Shown: in pieces, positions 8,831 to 17,323 of the stretch | How positions within the stretch are numbered: the first letter of the stretch is position 1 | How the letters are laid out: each line of letters starts with the position of its first letter | DNA from: Psychrobacter sp. UBA3480 | GTDB taxonomy: Bacteria > Pseudomonadota > Gammaproteobacteria > Pseudomonadales > Moraxellaceae | NCBI RefSeq assembly: GCF_002377945.1 | Contig: NZ_DFQV01000026.1 | Location: 11,404 to 75,034 of the forward strand | DNA length: 63,631 bases | Direction: 5' to 3' | Notes under the pieces: model-generated | Told to the model about the DNA's origin: nothing | What the model saw: the letters and a program-made list of their open reading frames with translations, nothing else | Databases searched by the model: none | Made by a program: the position numbers and the translations under genes

Positions 8831-10240
8831 ATGCCACCAAAACCCCTCACATTAATCAGTGCCAAGCTCGCCTTTATCATATCCGCCATCGTCATCGGTA
8901 TCATGGGTATCACCATGATCGGCTTTGGCTGGGTACCGCACCTGTCTCTTATCCTTGCCATCTGTGTGTTACTGGCTATTGGTATGTATAAAGGACTTAG
9001 CTTTGATGACATGCAGGCACAAATGGCCTCAGGTGTCATGCGTGGTATTGGTGCTATCTACCTGTTCTTCTTTATCGGACTGATGGTTGCGGCTTTGATG
9101 ATGTCAGGTGCTATACCTACACTCATGTATGTAGGCTTTCAGCTGATCTCGCCTGAGTACTACTATATCTCTGCCTTTATCCTCACCTCTATTATTGGTA
9201 TTGCTCTAGGTAGTAGTTTGACGACTGCAGCTACTTTGGGTGTGGCGTTTATTGGTATGAGTAATGCGTTTGATGCCAATGTGGCGATAGCAGCGGGGGC
9301 GGTAGTATCAGGGGCGTTCTTTGGTGATAAAATGTCGCCATTATCTGATACCTGTACTATTGCTTCCTCTGTCGTTGGTATCGATCTGTTTGAGCACATT
9401 CGCAATATGATGTATACGACAGTCCCTGCGTGGATATTGACGGTGATATTGTTTTGGATGTTCTCAGGACAGACGACCAGTGCTGATCTGAGTCACGTGA
9501 CTATATTGCAAGGTCAGCTGATAGACAGTGGTTTGATACATGGGTATTCGGTATTACCTTTTGTAATATTGGTTGCATTGGCACTGTTTCGGGTCAATGC
9601 GATTTATACGATTATCTGTACCATTGCCGCGGCACTGATTATTACTTATATCTATAGTTCACCAAGCTTTGGACAGTTGGGCGGTTACTTGTTTGCAGGG
9701 TATGCTCCTGCTGAGTCATTAGAGCTAGGGGAAGTAGGCGGTATGCTGTCGCGCGGCGGTGTACAGAGTATGTTCTTTACGCAGGCGATTGTGATACTGG
9801 CATTAAGCTTAGGTGGTCTGTTAACGGCACTAGGTATTCTGCCAGCACTGCTATCTGGTATTAAGGACACATTGACGACATCAGGGCGAGCGATATTTGC
9901 CGCAGCGATGTCGGCACTAAGCATTAACGTGCTGATCGGTGAGCAGTATTTGAGTATTCTATTATCAGGTACGGCATTTCGTTCGACGTTTGAGCGCTTA
10001 CACTTACATCCTAAGAATTTATCTCGGACGATTGAGGATGCGGGAACGGTGATTAATCCGCTGGTGCCTTGGAGCGTGTGCGGGGTGTTTATCAGTCAGG
10101 CGTTAGGGGTACCGGTATTAGATTATTTGCCTTATGCATTCTTCTGTTATTTGTCATTGCTGCTGACGCTACTGTTTGGGTTTACGGGGCTGACGATTAG
10201 TCGAGTAAAAGAAGGGAATATGAAGACCGCTGAATTGTGA
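8831..10240 (+). CDS. NhaC-family Na+/H+ antiporter-like transporter
   Basis: 469 residues with about eleven hydrophobic segments. The family pattern is clear in GSSLTTAATLGVAFIGMSNA and in SGAFFGDKMSPLSDTC, the conserved ion-binding stretch. Known NhaC relatives exchange Na+ for H+, and some (MleN) couple this to organic acid exchange. The ATG at 8831 follows AAGGATG. It is the last gene of the rightward run behind phhAB and ends at a strong terminator, so a role in aromatic amino acid or product transport is possible but only inferred from position. Confidence 0.88.
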   Translation: MPPKPLTLISAKLAFIISAIVIGIMGITMIGFGWVPHLSLILAICVLLAIGMYKGLSFDDMQAQMASGVMRGIGAIYLFFFIGLMVAALMMSGAIPTLMYVGFQLISPEYYYISAFILTSIIGIALGSSLTTAATLGVAFIGMSNAFDANVAIAAGAVVSGAFFGDKMSPLSDTCTIASSVVGIDLFEHIRNMMYTTVPAWILTVILFWMFSGQTTSADLSHVTILQGQLIDSGLIHGYSVLPFVILVALALFRVNAIYTIICTIAAALIITYIYSSPSFGQLGGYLFAGYAPAESLELGEVGGMLSRGGVQSMFFTQAIVILALSLGGLLTALGILPALLSGIKDTLTTSGRAIFAAAMSALSINVLIGEQYLSILLSGTAFRSTFERLHLHPKNLSRTIEDAGTVINPLVPWSVCGVFISQALGVPVLDYLPYAFFCYLSLLLTLLFGFTGLTISRVKEGNMKTAEL

Positions 10241-10255
10241 TAAACAGCAGGCTAT

Positions 10256-10291
10256 AAAAAAGGAGGGGCTAATCTTAGCCCCTCCTTTTTT
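10256..10291. terminator. Bidirectional Rho-independent terminator
   Basis: A long perfect stem (AAGGAGGGGCTAA against TTAGCCCCTCCTT) has six A before it and six T after it, so it can stop transcripts in both directions. It lies between the convergent NhaC-type and siderophore-interacting protein genes. Confidence 0.93.
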
Positions 10292-10308
10292 GATTTGAAA
10301 GTAGATAT

Positions 10309-11055
10309 TTATTGCTCTTCCGTTTGCGCATCCTGACTTTTGACGATTTTATGCTGATCTTCAGTGCTATCGACTTTCCAGTAGCTAGAAACATATAAAT
10401 GCGTCTTTGGTATTGCGCACTCAACTTTGAAGTACTGGCGCAGTGCGCGCATACTATGAAATTCACACGCAGCCCAAACGGCAGGTTGACCATCGAGCCA
10501 GTTCAATGATTTAACACAGTTCAGTAAAGGGCTATCGTCTGCGTTTGGATGCGCATTAATCACCCAATGTATCTCGACGTTCTCTGGTTTTTTGAGCGTC
10601 TGACGATCTGCCTCAGTCGTCACTTCAAGTACTGCGTAACCACGAGCATCAGTAGGCAACTGGGCTAGGTTGACCGTAATCGCTGGTAGCGCGGTCATAT
10701 CACCGACTAATAAAAACCAATCTGCTTCATTGTTGATGAGTTTTTTTGGTCCTGGACCACCTATCAGAATTTGATCGCCGACTTGCGCATGTCGTGCCCA
10801 TGCCGATGCAGGTCCTTCCGTCTCATGTAAAGCAAAATCAACATCTATTGCGTCATCACGTTGCACGCTTACCGTATAAGTACGCATCAGTGGGCGGCTA
10901 CCTGCATCTTGAGGGAATATAAGTTTGATATAAGCACTTTCTTGGTCGATAGGAAAATCAACCATGCCAGCACCGCCAAGCGTGACACGGCACATATTTG
11001 GCGTAATGTATCTAGTGCCAATAACTTCTAGTACTCTTGGAGTAGGTTTTGCCAT
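10309..11055 (-). CDS. siderophore-interacting protein (FAD/NAD(P)H ferric-siderophore reductase family)
   Basis: 248 residues. Members (ViuB/YqjH type) reduce ferric siderophores in the cytoplasm and release Fe(II). The N-terminal FAD-binding barrel includes CRVTLGG and LMRTYTVSVQRD; the C-terminal half holds WFLLVGDMTALPAI and the closing VSSYWK motif near the C-terminus. The ATG at 11055 follows GAAGGAA; an upstream in-frame start at 11076 is less likely. It lies 67 bp downstream of a TonB-dependent receptor gene on the same strand, matching a function in the same iron route. Confidence 0.92.
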   Translation of the reverse strand: MAKPTPRVLEVIGTRYITPNMCRVTLGGAGMVDFPIDQESAYIKLIFPQDAGSRPLMRTYTVSVQRDDAIDVDFALHETEGPASAWARHAQVGDQILIGGPGPKKLINNEADWFLLVGDMTALPAITVNLAQLPTDARGYAVLEVTTEADRQTLKKPENVEIHWVINAHPNADDSPLLNCVKSLNWLDGQPAVWAACEFHSMRALRQYFKVECAIPKTHLYVSSYWKVDSTEDQHKIVKSQDAQTEEQ

Positions 11056-11122
11056 ATTGTGCTTTCCTTCTAACAACGGGTTAGCTTACTAATAGAACCA
11101 ACCCGCTGCGGGTAAATATTTA

Positions 11123-13303
11123 TTAAAAATTAGCTTTTAGGCTGACTGACATTTGACGTTCAGGGCCCATCCAGCAGTTATTGATGTCATAACAAGCACC
11201 GACATAGGTCTTATCGAACAGATTGTTGATACTAGCGCCCACCGCGAGCATTGGGTTTATTTGATAGCTGCCGCCGACATCTACCAGCGTCACACTTGGT
11301 AAGTCATCAGAGTTTTGCTTGTCAATCTGCATGCCGTCTTCGTAGCGAATGCCAGCATTAAGAGTGAGTTTGTCCGTAGCATAGTAGTCTGCCCATAGCG
11401 TGGCTTTGTGTTTAGCAGTTTGGGCAGGGGTGTTACCGACTACATCAAGGTTGAACTCATCTTCTGTGATCTCAGCATCGGTGTAGCTGTAGCTTGCCGC
11501 GAGATCTACCCAGTCATTGAGCATGCGACTGCCTGATATCTCAAAGCCTTTTGATTCAATTTCACCAGTTTGAACTTTCTGTCGATAATCAGCGGGATTG
11601 GTTACTACGACATTTTTCTGTGTGATATCGAATACGGCAAGCGTTCCTTGAGTGGCACGGTCTGAAGACAGATATTTGAGGCCTGCTTCTAGCTGATCAG
11701 CAGTGCTTGGTTCAAAAGGTTCATTAGTAATAAAGTTGCTACCAACAACGGGCTGGAATGACTCTGAATAGCTGACAAATGGTGATAAACCATTGTCAAA
11801 ATCATAAATCGCAGCAAAACGGCCGCTAGTTTCTGATGCATCATTACCAAACGTCTCATTATTATAAACTGCACCTTGAGAGGCGTCAGTTTGCTCGGTC
11901 GTACTCTCGAAGTTGTCGTGACGTAGTCCGGCTACAACGGTCAAATCTTGCCACCTCATCTCGTCTTGCACATAGAATCCAAGCTGGCTTTGTTCGATAT
12001 CTTGCGTCTGACGATAGGTGTCTAGCGGTAGCGTAGCTGTATTTATTTGTGAGAAGTCTGGATTAGACAAGTCAAGATTTGGCGTGCCATTTGCACCAGC
12101 ATCATAGTAAATCGCGCTGCTGTCTGTCTCTTGATACTCAGCACCGAACAACAGATTATGTGAGGTGTTAGCTGTATCGAATGTATAGGCAAGCTGGTTG
12201 TCCGTGGTCCAGTTATTCATGCTCTCATCCGTGGTATAAGCCACGCGATTGAGAATCGTGTCACTGCCCTCTACAAACCCTCCACTGTTATACATATTGC
12301 GTTGCTGCGCCTCGGCATCGGTATAGCGCGTGATATGTTTAAACGTTAACTTATCATTGATGTCCCAGTTTACGGTGACGCTTGGCATAAATACTTCTTT
12401 GCTAAATTTATTCCATTCATCACCTGCATAAGCGTCGCTACCCAATTTGCCATAGCTGGCATTATAGACAGTACCGACAGCAGGCAATGGGGTAGAGGGT
12501 ACCATGTCGGGATCGTCTTGATAAAAGAGGTTAGCAAGTACCGAGACATCATCAGTCGCTTGCCATTTAAGCGATGGATTTATCAATAGACGCTCTTCTT
12601 CCGTAGTTTGCATTTGGCCATCTTTTTGGCGTTTTAGCGCCACAAATCGATAATCCAAGGTGTCGGTGATAGGCCCCGTGCTATCGATAGCCACTTCTTT
12701 TAGGTTTTGAGTACCAAAGCGTAGCTGGATTTCGTTTTCTTGAGTGCTTTTAGGTGCTTTGGCTATTTGGCTCACCATACCGCCGGGTGCTGCATAGCCA
12801 TAGAGGGAAGATGCCGGACCTTTCACGATTTCTACTGCTTCAGTCGCATAGACATCGACTTGTGGCATCAGATTCCAAGCGCCATCGTAGGGCAGTCTTA
12901 GTCCGTCATAAAAGTTTGAATAGGTTTTAAACCCGCGGATATTGTACTCATCAAAGACAGATACCGTACCGCGGCTCTCAGAGCTTACGCCTGGCTCATA
13001 ACGTAATGCAGCATTGACGCTATCTGCCTGACGCTTTTGCAACAGGTCTTGATCGATTCTGGTATAGCTCATTGGCGCATCGTTTGGGTCCAATGCAGTT
13101 TTGGTACCAGTACTACGATAGCCATCTGAGTAGACGGTAATAGCATCTAAGGTGGCTGATGGTGTAGCAGCCTCATCGTTTTCAGTATTGTTTGTCGCCT
13201 CTACAGCGTAAGCGGCGTGACTCATACCCATGATCAGGCCAATTTGTACTGCTGTGGTGAGATATTTTTTGCGAATGACGTTAGTGGTTAGATGAGACCG
13301 CAT
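11123..13303 (-). CDS. TonB-dependent siderophore receptor (first)
   Basis: 726 residues. It is an outer-membrane gated channel for a ferric siderophore, energised by TonB. A signal peptide ends near SHAAYA, and a TonB-box-like DAITVYS follows. The plug domain has VEIVKGPASSLYGYAAPGG, and the barrel ends in the expected aromatic (KANF). I chose the ATG at 13303, preceded by AGAGGAAA; the longer reading from 13402 starts inside a Fur-box palindrome and encodes a run of Ile. Control by Fur is expected from that palindrome, about 80 bp upstream. The siderophore itself cannot be named. Confidence 0.93.
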   Translation of the reverse strand: MRSHLTTNVIRKKYLTTAVQIGLIMGMSHAAYAVEATNNTENDEAATPSATLDAITVYSDGYRSTGTKTALDPNDAPMSYTRIDQDLLQKRQADSVNAALRYEPGVSSESRGTVSVFDEYNIRGFKTYSNFYDGLRLPYDGAWNLMPQVDVYATEAVEIVKGPASSLYGYAAPGGMVSQIAKAPKSTQENEIQLRFGTQNLKEVAIDSTGPITDTLDYRFVALKRQKDGQMQTTEEERLLINPSLKWQATDDVSVLANLFYQDDPDMVPSTPLPAVGTVYNASYGKLGSDAYAGDEWNKFSKEVFMPSVTVNWDINDKLTFKHITRYTDAEAQQRNMYNSGGFVEGSDTILNRVAYTTDESMNNWTTDNQLAYTFDTANTSHNLLFGAEYQETDSSAIYYDAGANGTPNLDLSNPDFSQINTATLPLDTYRQTQDIEQSQLGFYVQDEMRWQDLTVVAGLRHDNFESTTEQTDASQGAVYNNETFGNDASETSGRFAAIYDFDNGLSPFVSYSESFQPVVGSNFITNEPFEPSTADQLEAGLKYLSSDRATQGTLAVFDITQKNVVVTNPADYRQKVQTGEIESKGFEISGSRMLNDWVDLAASYSYTDAEITEDEFNLDVVGNTPAQTAKHKATLWADYYATDKLTLNAGIRYEDGMQIDKQNSDDLPSVTLVDVGGSYQINPMLAVGASINNLFDKTYVGACYDINNCWMGPERQMSVSLKANF

Positions 13304-13383
13304 CAGATTTCCTCTTGGACTGAAATGATTAAATATTATGTATAACAGTTGAAGCAAAATTATAACGACGCTAATAATAACAC

Positions 13384-13404
13384 TAATGATAATTATTATC
13401 ATTA
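13384..13404. promoter_or_regulatory. Fur box upstream of first TonB-dependent receptor
   Basis: A 21-bp palindrome with two perfect 10-bp arms around one central base (TAATGATAAT and ATTATCATTA), very close to the Fur consensus. It lies 80 bp upstream of the receptor ATG, so iron-dependent repression is very likely. Confidence 0.9.
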
Positions 13405-13738
13405 AAAAATTACAACGAGACAGTTTTGGGAAGTATTTTCAGAACTTAAAAAGGTAGAGACGCAGTGTTGCAAATGAAGCAGTATTACGAATAGAGTCAT
13501 GCGGACTTACTGTTTTGAACGATGTATTTTAAACGATGGTTTTTACCAGACTTTTCTCGTATTATGCAGCAGCATTCTGAATACAATTATTTACAGTAGA
13601 GTTTTTACATCGCTGTATCGGCGTCATGCTAGTTCTTTGCGAGACCTTTCAAGATTGGTCTTGCAAGTAGATATACCATTATTATCGATAGGTTTACGTT
13701 GTTCATTGAGCAACCAAAGATTGTTTAAGGTCACATTT
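13405..13738. other. Divergent intergenic region before the PepSY gene
   Basis: 334 bp. An open frame continues upstream from the PepSY start to 13499, but it lacks a ribosome-binding site and its sequence is unlike a protein N-terminus. No second clear Fur box was seen, so the palindrome at 13384-13404 could serve both directions only at a distance of about 335 bp. Confidence 0.5.
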
Positions 13739-15244
13739 ATGGACACACTCTCCAACCAATCCACCAACAACCAGCGCTATTTTACAGTGTGGCGTTGGCA
13801 TTTTTATGCAGGCATTTTTGTTGCTCCCTTTTTAGTTGTTTTGGCGATAACGGCGCTCGGTATGCTGTTTATGTCCAACACAGTAGGACGTGACAACGAC
13901 CGCTTAACGGTTGTCGTGCCAGAGTCTACGGTTCAAGCACCTGTCTCTACTCAAGCAAAAAACGCGCTGAGCACCTTGCCTGATAGCACGCTGATTAAAT
14001 ATATCGCCCCTCGTGATACCGATACGGTGGCTTTATTTCAGATAAAATCAGACGACCAAAGCAATATGGTGGCAGTCAACCCTTATACGGCTGATATCGT
14101 CCAAAGTGTGCCTACCAGTAGCGGTCTTTATAGTACGTTTAACGATATTCACAGTGATTTGCTGATTGGTAAAGTTGGTGATTACTTGTTAGAAACGGCG
14201 GCATCATTGACCATTTTGATGATTCTGTCTGGTTGGTATCTGTGGTGGCAAAAACGTAAATCAGTCAAAGCGATGCTGATACCTAATGAAAGGGTAACCA
14301 ATAAGAAAAAGCGCTCTTTTATACGTACGATTCATGCGACATTGGGTAGTTGGATATCTGTGCTGCTACTGTTTTTCTGTATATCAGGCATGGCATGGAC
14401 AGGTGTATGGGGCGAAAGAGTGGTGCAAGCATGGAGCCAGTTTCCTGCGGGTAAGTGGGGAGTTGCGCCTGTTCCGGTATCGATTGACCACAGTCAACAC
14501 GCTACGATGCAAGAGTCTACACCAGCGCCGCATGTACATGGTGCGGCAGCGTCTGAAGCGCATACTGAAGCACCCACGCATGGCAGTGCTCTAAACTCAG
14601 GCGACACCAAAGAAGTTCCTTGGGTACTTGAGTTGACACCAATGCCTGTATCAGGCACGACCAAGGGCAAAGATGGTATCGCCGCTAATATACCGATTAT
14701 GATTGATACGGTGGATCGCTACGCTCGTGAAATCGGTTTTGAAGGGCGTTATCAATTGAACCTACCACACGGTAGTACGGGCGTCTGGACCATTAGCCAA
14801 GATTCAATGAGCTATGATATGAAAAGTCCGACAGCAGATCGTACGGTACATATCGACCGTTATTCGGGTAATGTCTTAGCTGATATTCATTTTGACGACT
14901 ATAATGCGTTTGGTAAGTTTATGGCGGCCGGTATCGCGCTGCATATGGGTACGGTTGGATGGTGGAGCGTATTGGCTAATGTACTATTTTGCCTAGCAGT
15001 AATCGCTATTTGTGTCAGTGGCTATATCATGTGGTGGCAGCGTCGCCCTCGTCATGCGAGTGATAGCGCGGGATTAAACCCACCAGCTCGCGGCTTAAAT
15101 ATTTCCGTCTGGTGGCCGCTTGCCATTCCTTTATTAGTTGTGGCTATCATATTCCCGACTGCTATTATCGCGATTATAGCTATCGCACTATTAGACTTCT
15201 TTGTGATTTCTCGAGTTGGGTTTTTACAGAAATGGTTAAAATAA
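13739..15244 (+). CDS. PepSY-domain membrane protein (PepSY_TM / iron-uptake-associated)
   Basis: 501 residues. The N-terminal TM is WRWHFYAGIFVAPFLVV; another TM lies near residue 155 (LTILMILSGWYLWWQ), a third near 200, one near 415 (WWSVLANVLFCLAVIAIC), and two or so at the C-terminus. This is the PepSY_TM layout of PiuB-like proteins often found beside siderophore receptors; some members reduce ferric siderophores at the inner membrane. The periplasmic loop near residues 245-285 is His-rich (HSQHATMQ, PHVHG, THG). I chose the ATG at 13739, preceded by AAGGT. It is divergent from the receptor and ends at a terminator. Confidence 0.86.
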   Translation: MDTLSNQSTNNQRYFTVWRWHFYAGIFVAPFLVVLAITALGMLFMSNTVGRDNDRLTVVVPESTVQAPVSTQAKNALSTLPDSTLIKYIAPRDTDTVALFQIKSDDQSNMVAVNPYTADIVQSVPTSSGLYSTFNDIHSDLLIGKVGDYLLETAASLTILMILSGWYLWWQKRKSVKAMLIPNERVTNKKKRSFIRTIHATLGSWISVLLLFFCISGMAWTGVWGERVVQAWSQFPAGKWGVAPVPVSIDHSQHATMQESTPAPHVHGAAASEAHTEAPTHGSALNSGDTKEVPWVLELTPMPVSGTTKGKDGIAANIPIMIDTVDRYAREIGFEGRYQLNLPHGSTGVWTISQDSMSYDMKSPTADRTVHIDRYSGNVLADIHFDDYNAFGKFMAAGIALHMGTVGWWSVLANVLFCLAVIAICVSGYIMWWQRRPRHASDSAGLNPPARGLNISVWWPLAIPLLVVAIIFPTAIIAIIAIALLDFFVISRVGFLQKWLK

Positions 15245-15282
15245 GCGAACGGTAAGATATCGTTGTTCTCAATATAGTAAAA

Positions 15283-15313
15283 GAGCGCCTTATAGTAAGG
15301 CGCTCCTTTTTTT
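15283..15313 (+). terminator. Rho-independent terminator after the PepSY gene
   Basis: Perfect arms GAGCGCCTTA and TAAGGCGCTC with a 3-nt loop, followed by C and eight T. It lies about 40 bp after the stop codon. Confidence 0.93.
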
Positions 15314-15445
15314 GCTTAAAAATTGCCTATTTTAAGAACGGATTATTTCAAAAACTGCTCAGATTAACTGCTACTTAGCTTAAAGTTGATCAAACGTTTT
15401 ATGGGATTGAAATAGTCCGGTCCATGCTAGTAGTTAAAGCATTGC

Positions 15446-17227
15446 TTACTTAAGCATAGCAATGGCATCTTTGCTGGCACGCTGTCGCTCTTCGGCATTT
15501 AGCTCAATGAGACGGCCTTCTTTCATCAGTAATAATCGATCAGCATGCTCAAAATAACCGTCATCATGACTGATGATAAACAGTGTCTTGCCCATGGCTT
15601 TTAGCTCAGGAATGAGCGTTTGGTAAAACACGCGACGAAAAGCAGGGTCTTGGTCGGCTGCCCACTCATCGAGCAGTAATATGTCTTTTTGTTCGGCGAC
15701 AGCGATTAGCATGGCCAAGCGTTTTCTCTGACCTTGCGACAGCTTATCTGTAGAGAGTTTATGGTCGGACACACTTACTTTTTCTTGTAGATTGAGCTTA
15801 TGCATCCAGTCAGACACTAGGTCAGCATCAGGCTCATTGCCTTGAGTTCCAATCAGTTGCTTAAATAAATGCTGGTCGCTAAAAATCGCAGAAAATAGCT
15901 GTCTAAAATCGTCATTGTTCTCTGAGTCGACGCTCTGTCCATCGACTTGTACCGTCCCTGTAGTGGGGGTAAAGATACCAGTAATGATTTTGGCAAGGGT
16001 AGATTTGCCGCTACCATTCGCACCGATTAAGAAAACCACGTCACCTCGTTGTAAGGTTAAATTGACGGACTTTAAGATGTTATTGGTAGGGTTTTGATTG
16101 CTATCACTATTATCGCTATTTTGAGCATTAACTGCTATGTCTGGTGCATGACTACTATTACTACTGCCTACATAGCGATAATTGATATTATTTAGAGTTA
16201 TGGACTGCCAGTCCTGTGTAACCGTGTCTGTCGCAAAGCTCGGCTGATGCTCGGCCAATTCTAAAGACTGTATCTTTTCTAGCGCAACTTGAGCGGTTTG
16301 CAATGTTGGGTAAGCACCAACCGCATGTAGGAGCGGCGACTGCATAAACAAAATCGTCAAAGAAAAGGTAGTGGCAACTCCCATCGGAATATCGAGATAA
16401 TTAGCCACTGCAAACACGATACCAATCGATGCGAACATCATAATATTGGACCAGTTCACCGCTGATAAATGAAAAGTATCAGACTTGGTTACGGTCTTCT
16501 CGTACGATTTGGCATGAGCCAAGAAGTCATCTGTATACAGTTTTTCTGCTCGGTGTTGGTTAAGTGCCAGCTCTTTACGACCTTCTATTATCGATTGATA
16601 ATCCTGATATAACGCGTCATTAATCTCTCTCAATTCGGTCAAATGGGTATAAACATGCTTGACCAATATAGTACTTATCCAAATCGTCATTACAATCCAA
16701 AACATAACAATAAACAATAATGGCAACGACAACCAGCCCAGATATAGTCCAACGCCAACAGATAAAATAATGCCTTGTACCAGCTCTGGCATACGGACAA
16801 AAGCGACGGTAATCGATTGAATGTCTGAAGATAAGCTGGCAAGTAAGCGTGCACTACCCAAATGATCTATCTGAGGAACGGTGGTATCAATGATTTGTTT
16901 GACCAATTTGGTTCTAAGCTCATAGACAAATCGATGCCCCAATCGCGTTAAGGCATATTGCGACAAAAACGTCGTCACTAGCAGTAATAGTATCAGCAGG
17001 GAAAACTGCCCCAAGCTGAGCCAAGATAAAGTAACAAATACTGGCTGACTGATAAAGGTGTGATTGATATAAGCAATAATACCGACACTGACAGCAGCAT
17101 TGACCAGATTTAGCAGAATGACTTTGAGAAAAGGCAGACGATAATTCGCCCAAATCATATGATATAAAGAAGCGGTCGTACGAGAGGACACTGTGGTATG
17201 AGAAGACGTTGTGGTACGAGAAGACAT
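15446..17227 (-). CDS. cyclic-peptide/siderophore ABC exporter, fused TM-ATPase (PvdE/SyrD/YojI type)
   Basis: 593 residues: six TM segments in residues about 25-310, then an ATPase domain with Walker A GANGSGKSTL, signature LSQGQRKRL and Walker B ILLLDEWAADQDP. The EWAADQDP form is typical of the cyclic peptide transporter family, whose members export pyoverdine precursors, syringomycin-type peptides or microcin. The N-terminus carries three 18-bp repeats coding SSRTTT-like units. The start is uncertain: the ATG at 17227 has only a weak site upstream, and Met24 (ATG at 17158) is no better. It lies between two siderophore receptors, so siderophore export or recycling is likely. No peptide synthetase gene is present. 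Confidence 0.88.
   Translation of the reverse strand: MSSRTTTSSHTTVSSRTTASLYHMIWANYRLPFLKVILLNLVNAAVSVGIIAYINHTFISQPVFVTLSWLSLGQFSLLILLLLVTTFLSQYALTRLGHRFVYELRTKLVKQIIDTTVPQIDHLGSARLLASLSSDIQSITVAFVRMPELVQGIILSVGVGLYLGWLSLPLLFIVMFWIVMTIWISTILVKHVYTHLTELREINDALYQDYQSIIEGRKELALNQHRAEKLYTDDFLAHAKSYEKTVTKSDTFHLSAVNWSNIMMFASIGIVFAVANYLDIPMGVATTFSLTILFMQSPLLHAVGAYPTLQTAQVALEKIQSLELAEHQPSFATDTVTQDWQSITLNNINYRYVGSSNSSHAPDIAVNAQNSDNSDSNQNPTNNILKSVNLTLQRGDVVFLIGANGSGKSTLAKIITGIFTPTTGTVQVDGQSVDSENNDDFRQLFSAIFSDQHLFKQLIGTQGNEPDADLVSDWMHKLNLQEKVSVSDHKLSTDKLSQGQRKRLAMLIAVAEQKDILLLDEWAADQDPAFRRVFYQTLIPELKAMGKTLFIISHDDGYFEHADRLLLMKEGRLIELNAEERQRASKDAIAMLK
17171..17224 (-). repeat. Three 18-bp tandem repeats at the 5' end of the ABC exporter gene
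   Basis: Three in-frame units read on the minus strand as TCTTCTCGTACCACAACG, TCTTCTCATACCACAGTG and TCCTCTCGTACGACCGCT, coding SSRTTT, SSHTTV and SSRTTA. A change in copy number would lengthen the N-terminus without a frameshift. Confidence 0.85.
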
Positions 17228-17262
17228 AGTAACTCAGTAATAAAATAAATTTTTGATAGCAG

Positions 17263-17293
17263 AAAAGGGAGTAGGCCGCGCCTAATCCCTTTT
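17263..17293 (-). terminator. Stem-loop between second receptor and ABC exporter
   Basis: 14-bp arms with one mismatch (AAAAGGGAGTAGGC and GCCTAATCCCTTTT) around a 3-nt loop, with the T-run inside the arm. It lies 31 bp past the receptor stop and before the exporter start, so the exporter either needs its own promoter or depends on read-through. Confidence 0.75.
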
Positions 17294-17323
17294 ATAGAAC
17301 CTAAGAAAGCCTACTAATAAAGC

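Noticed and set aside
13304..13402. Upstream start for the first TonB receptor
   Set aside because: The extra N-terminus is a run of Ile encoded by the Fur-box palindrome; the ATG at 13303 with AGAGGAAA and a signal peptide is better.
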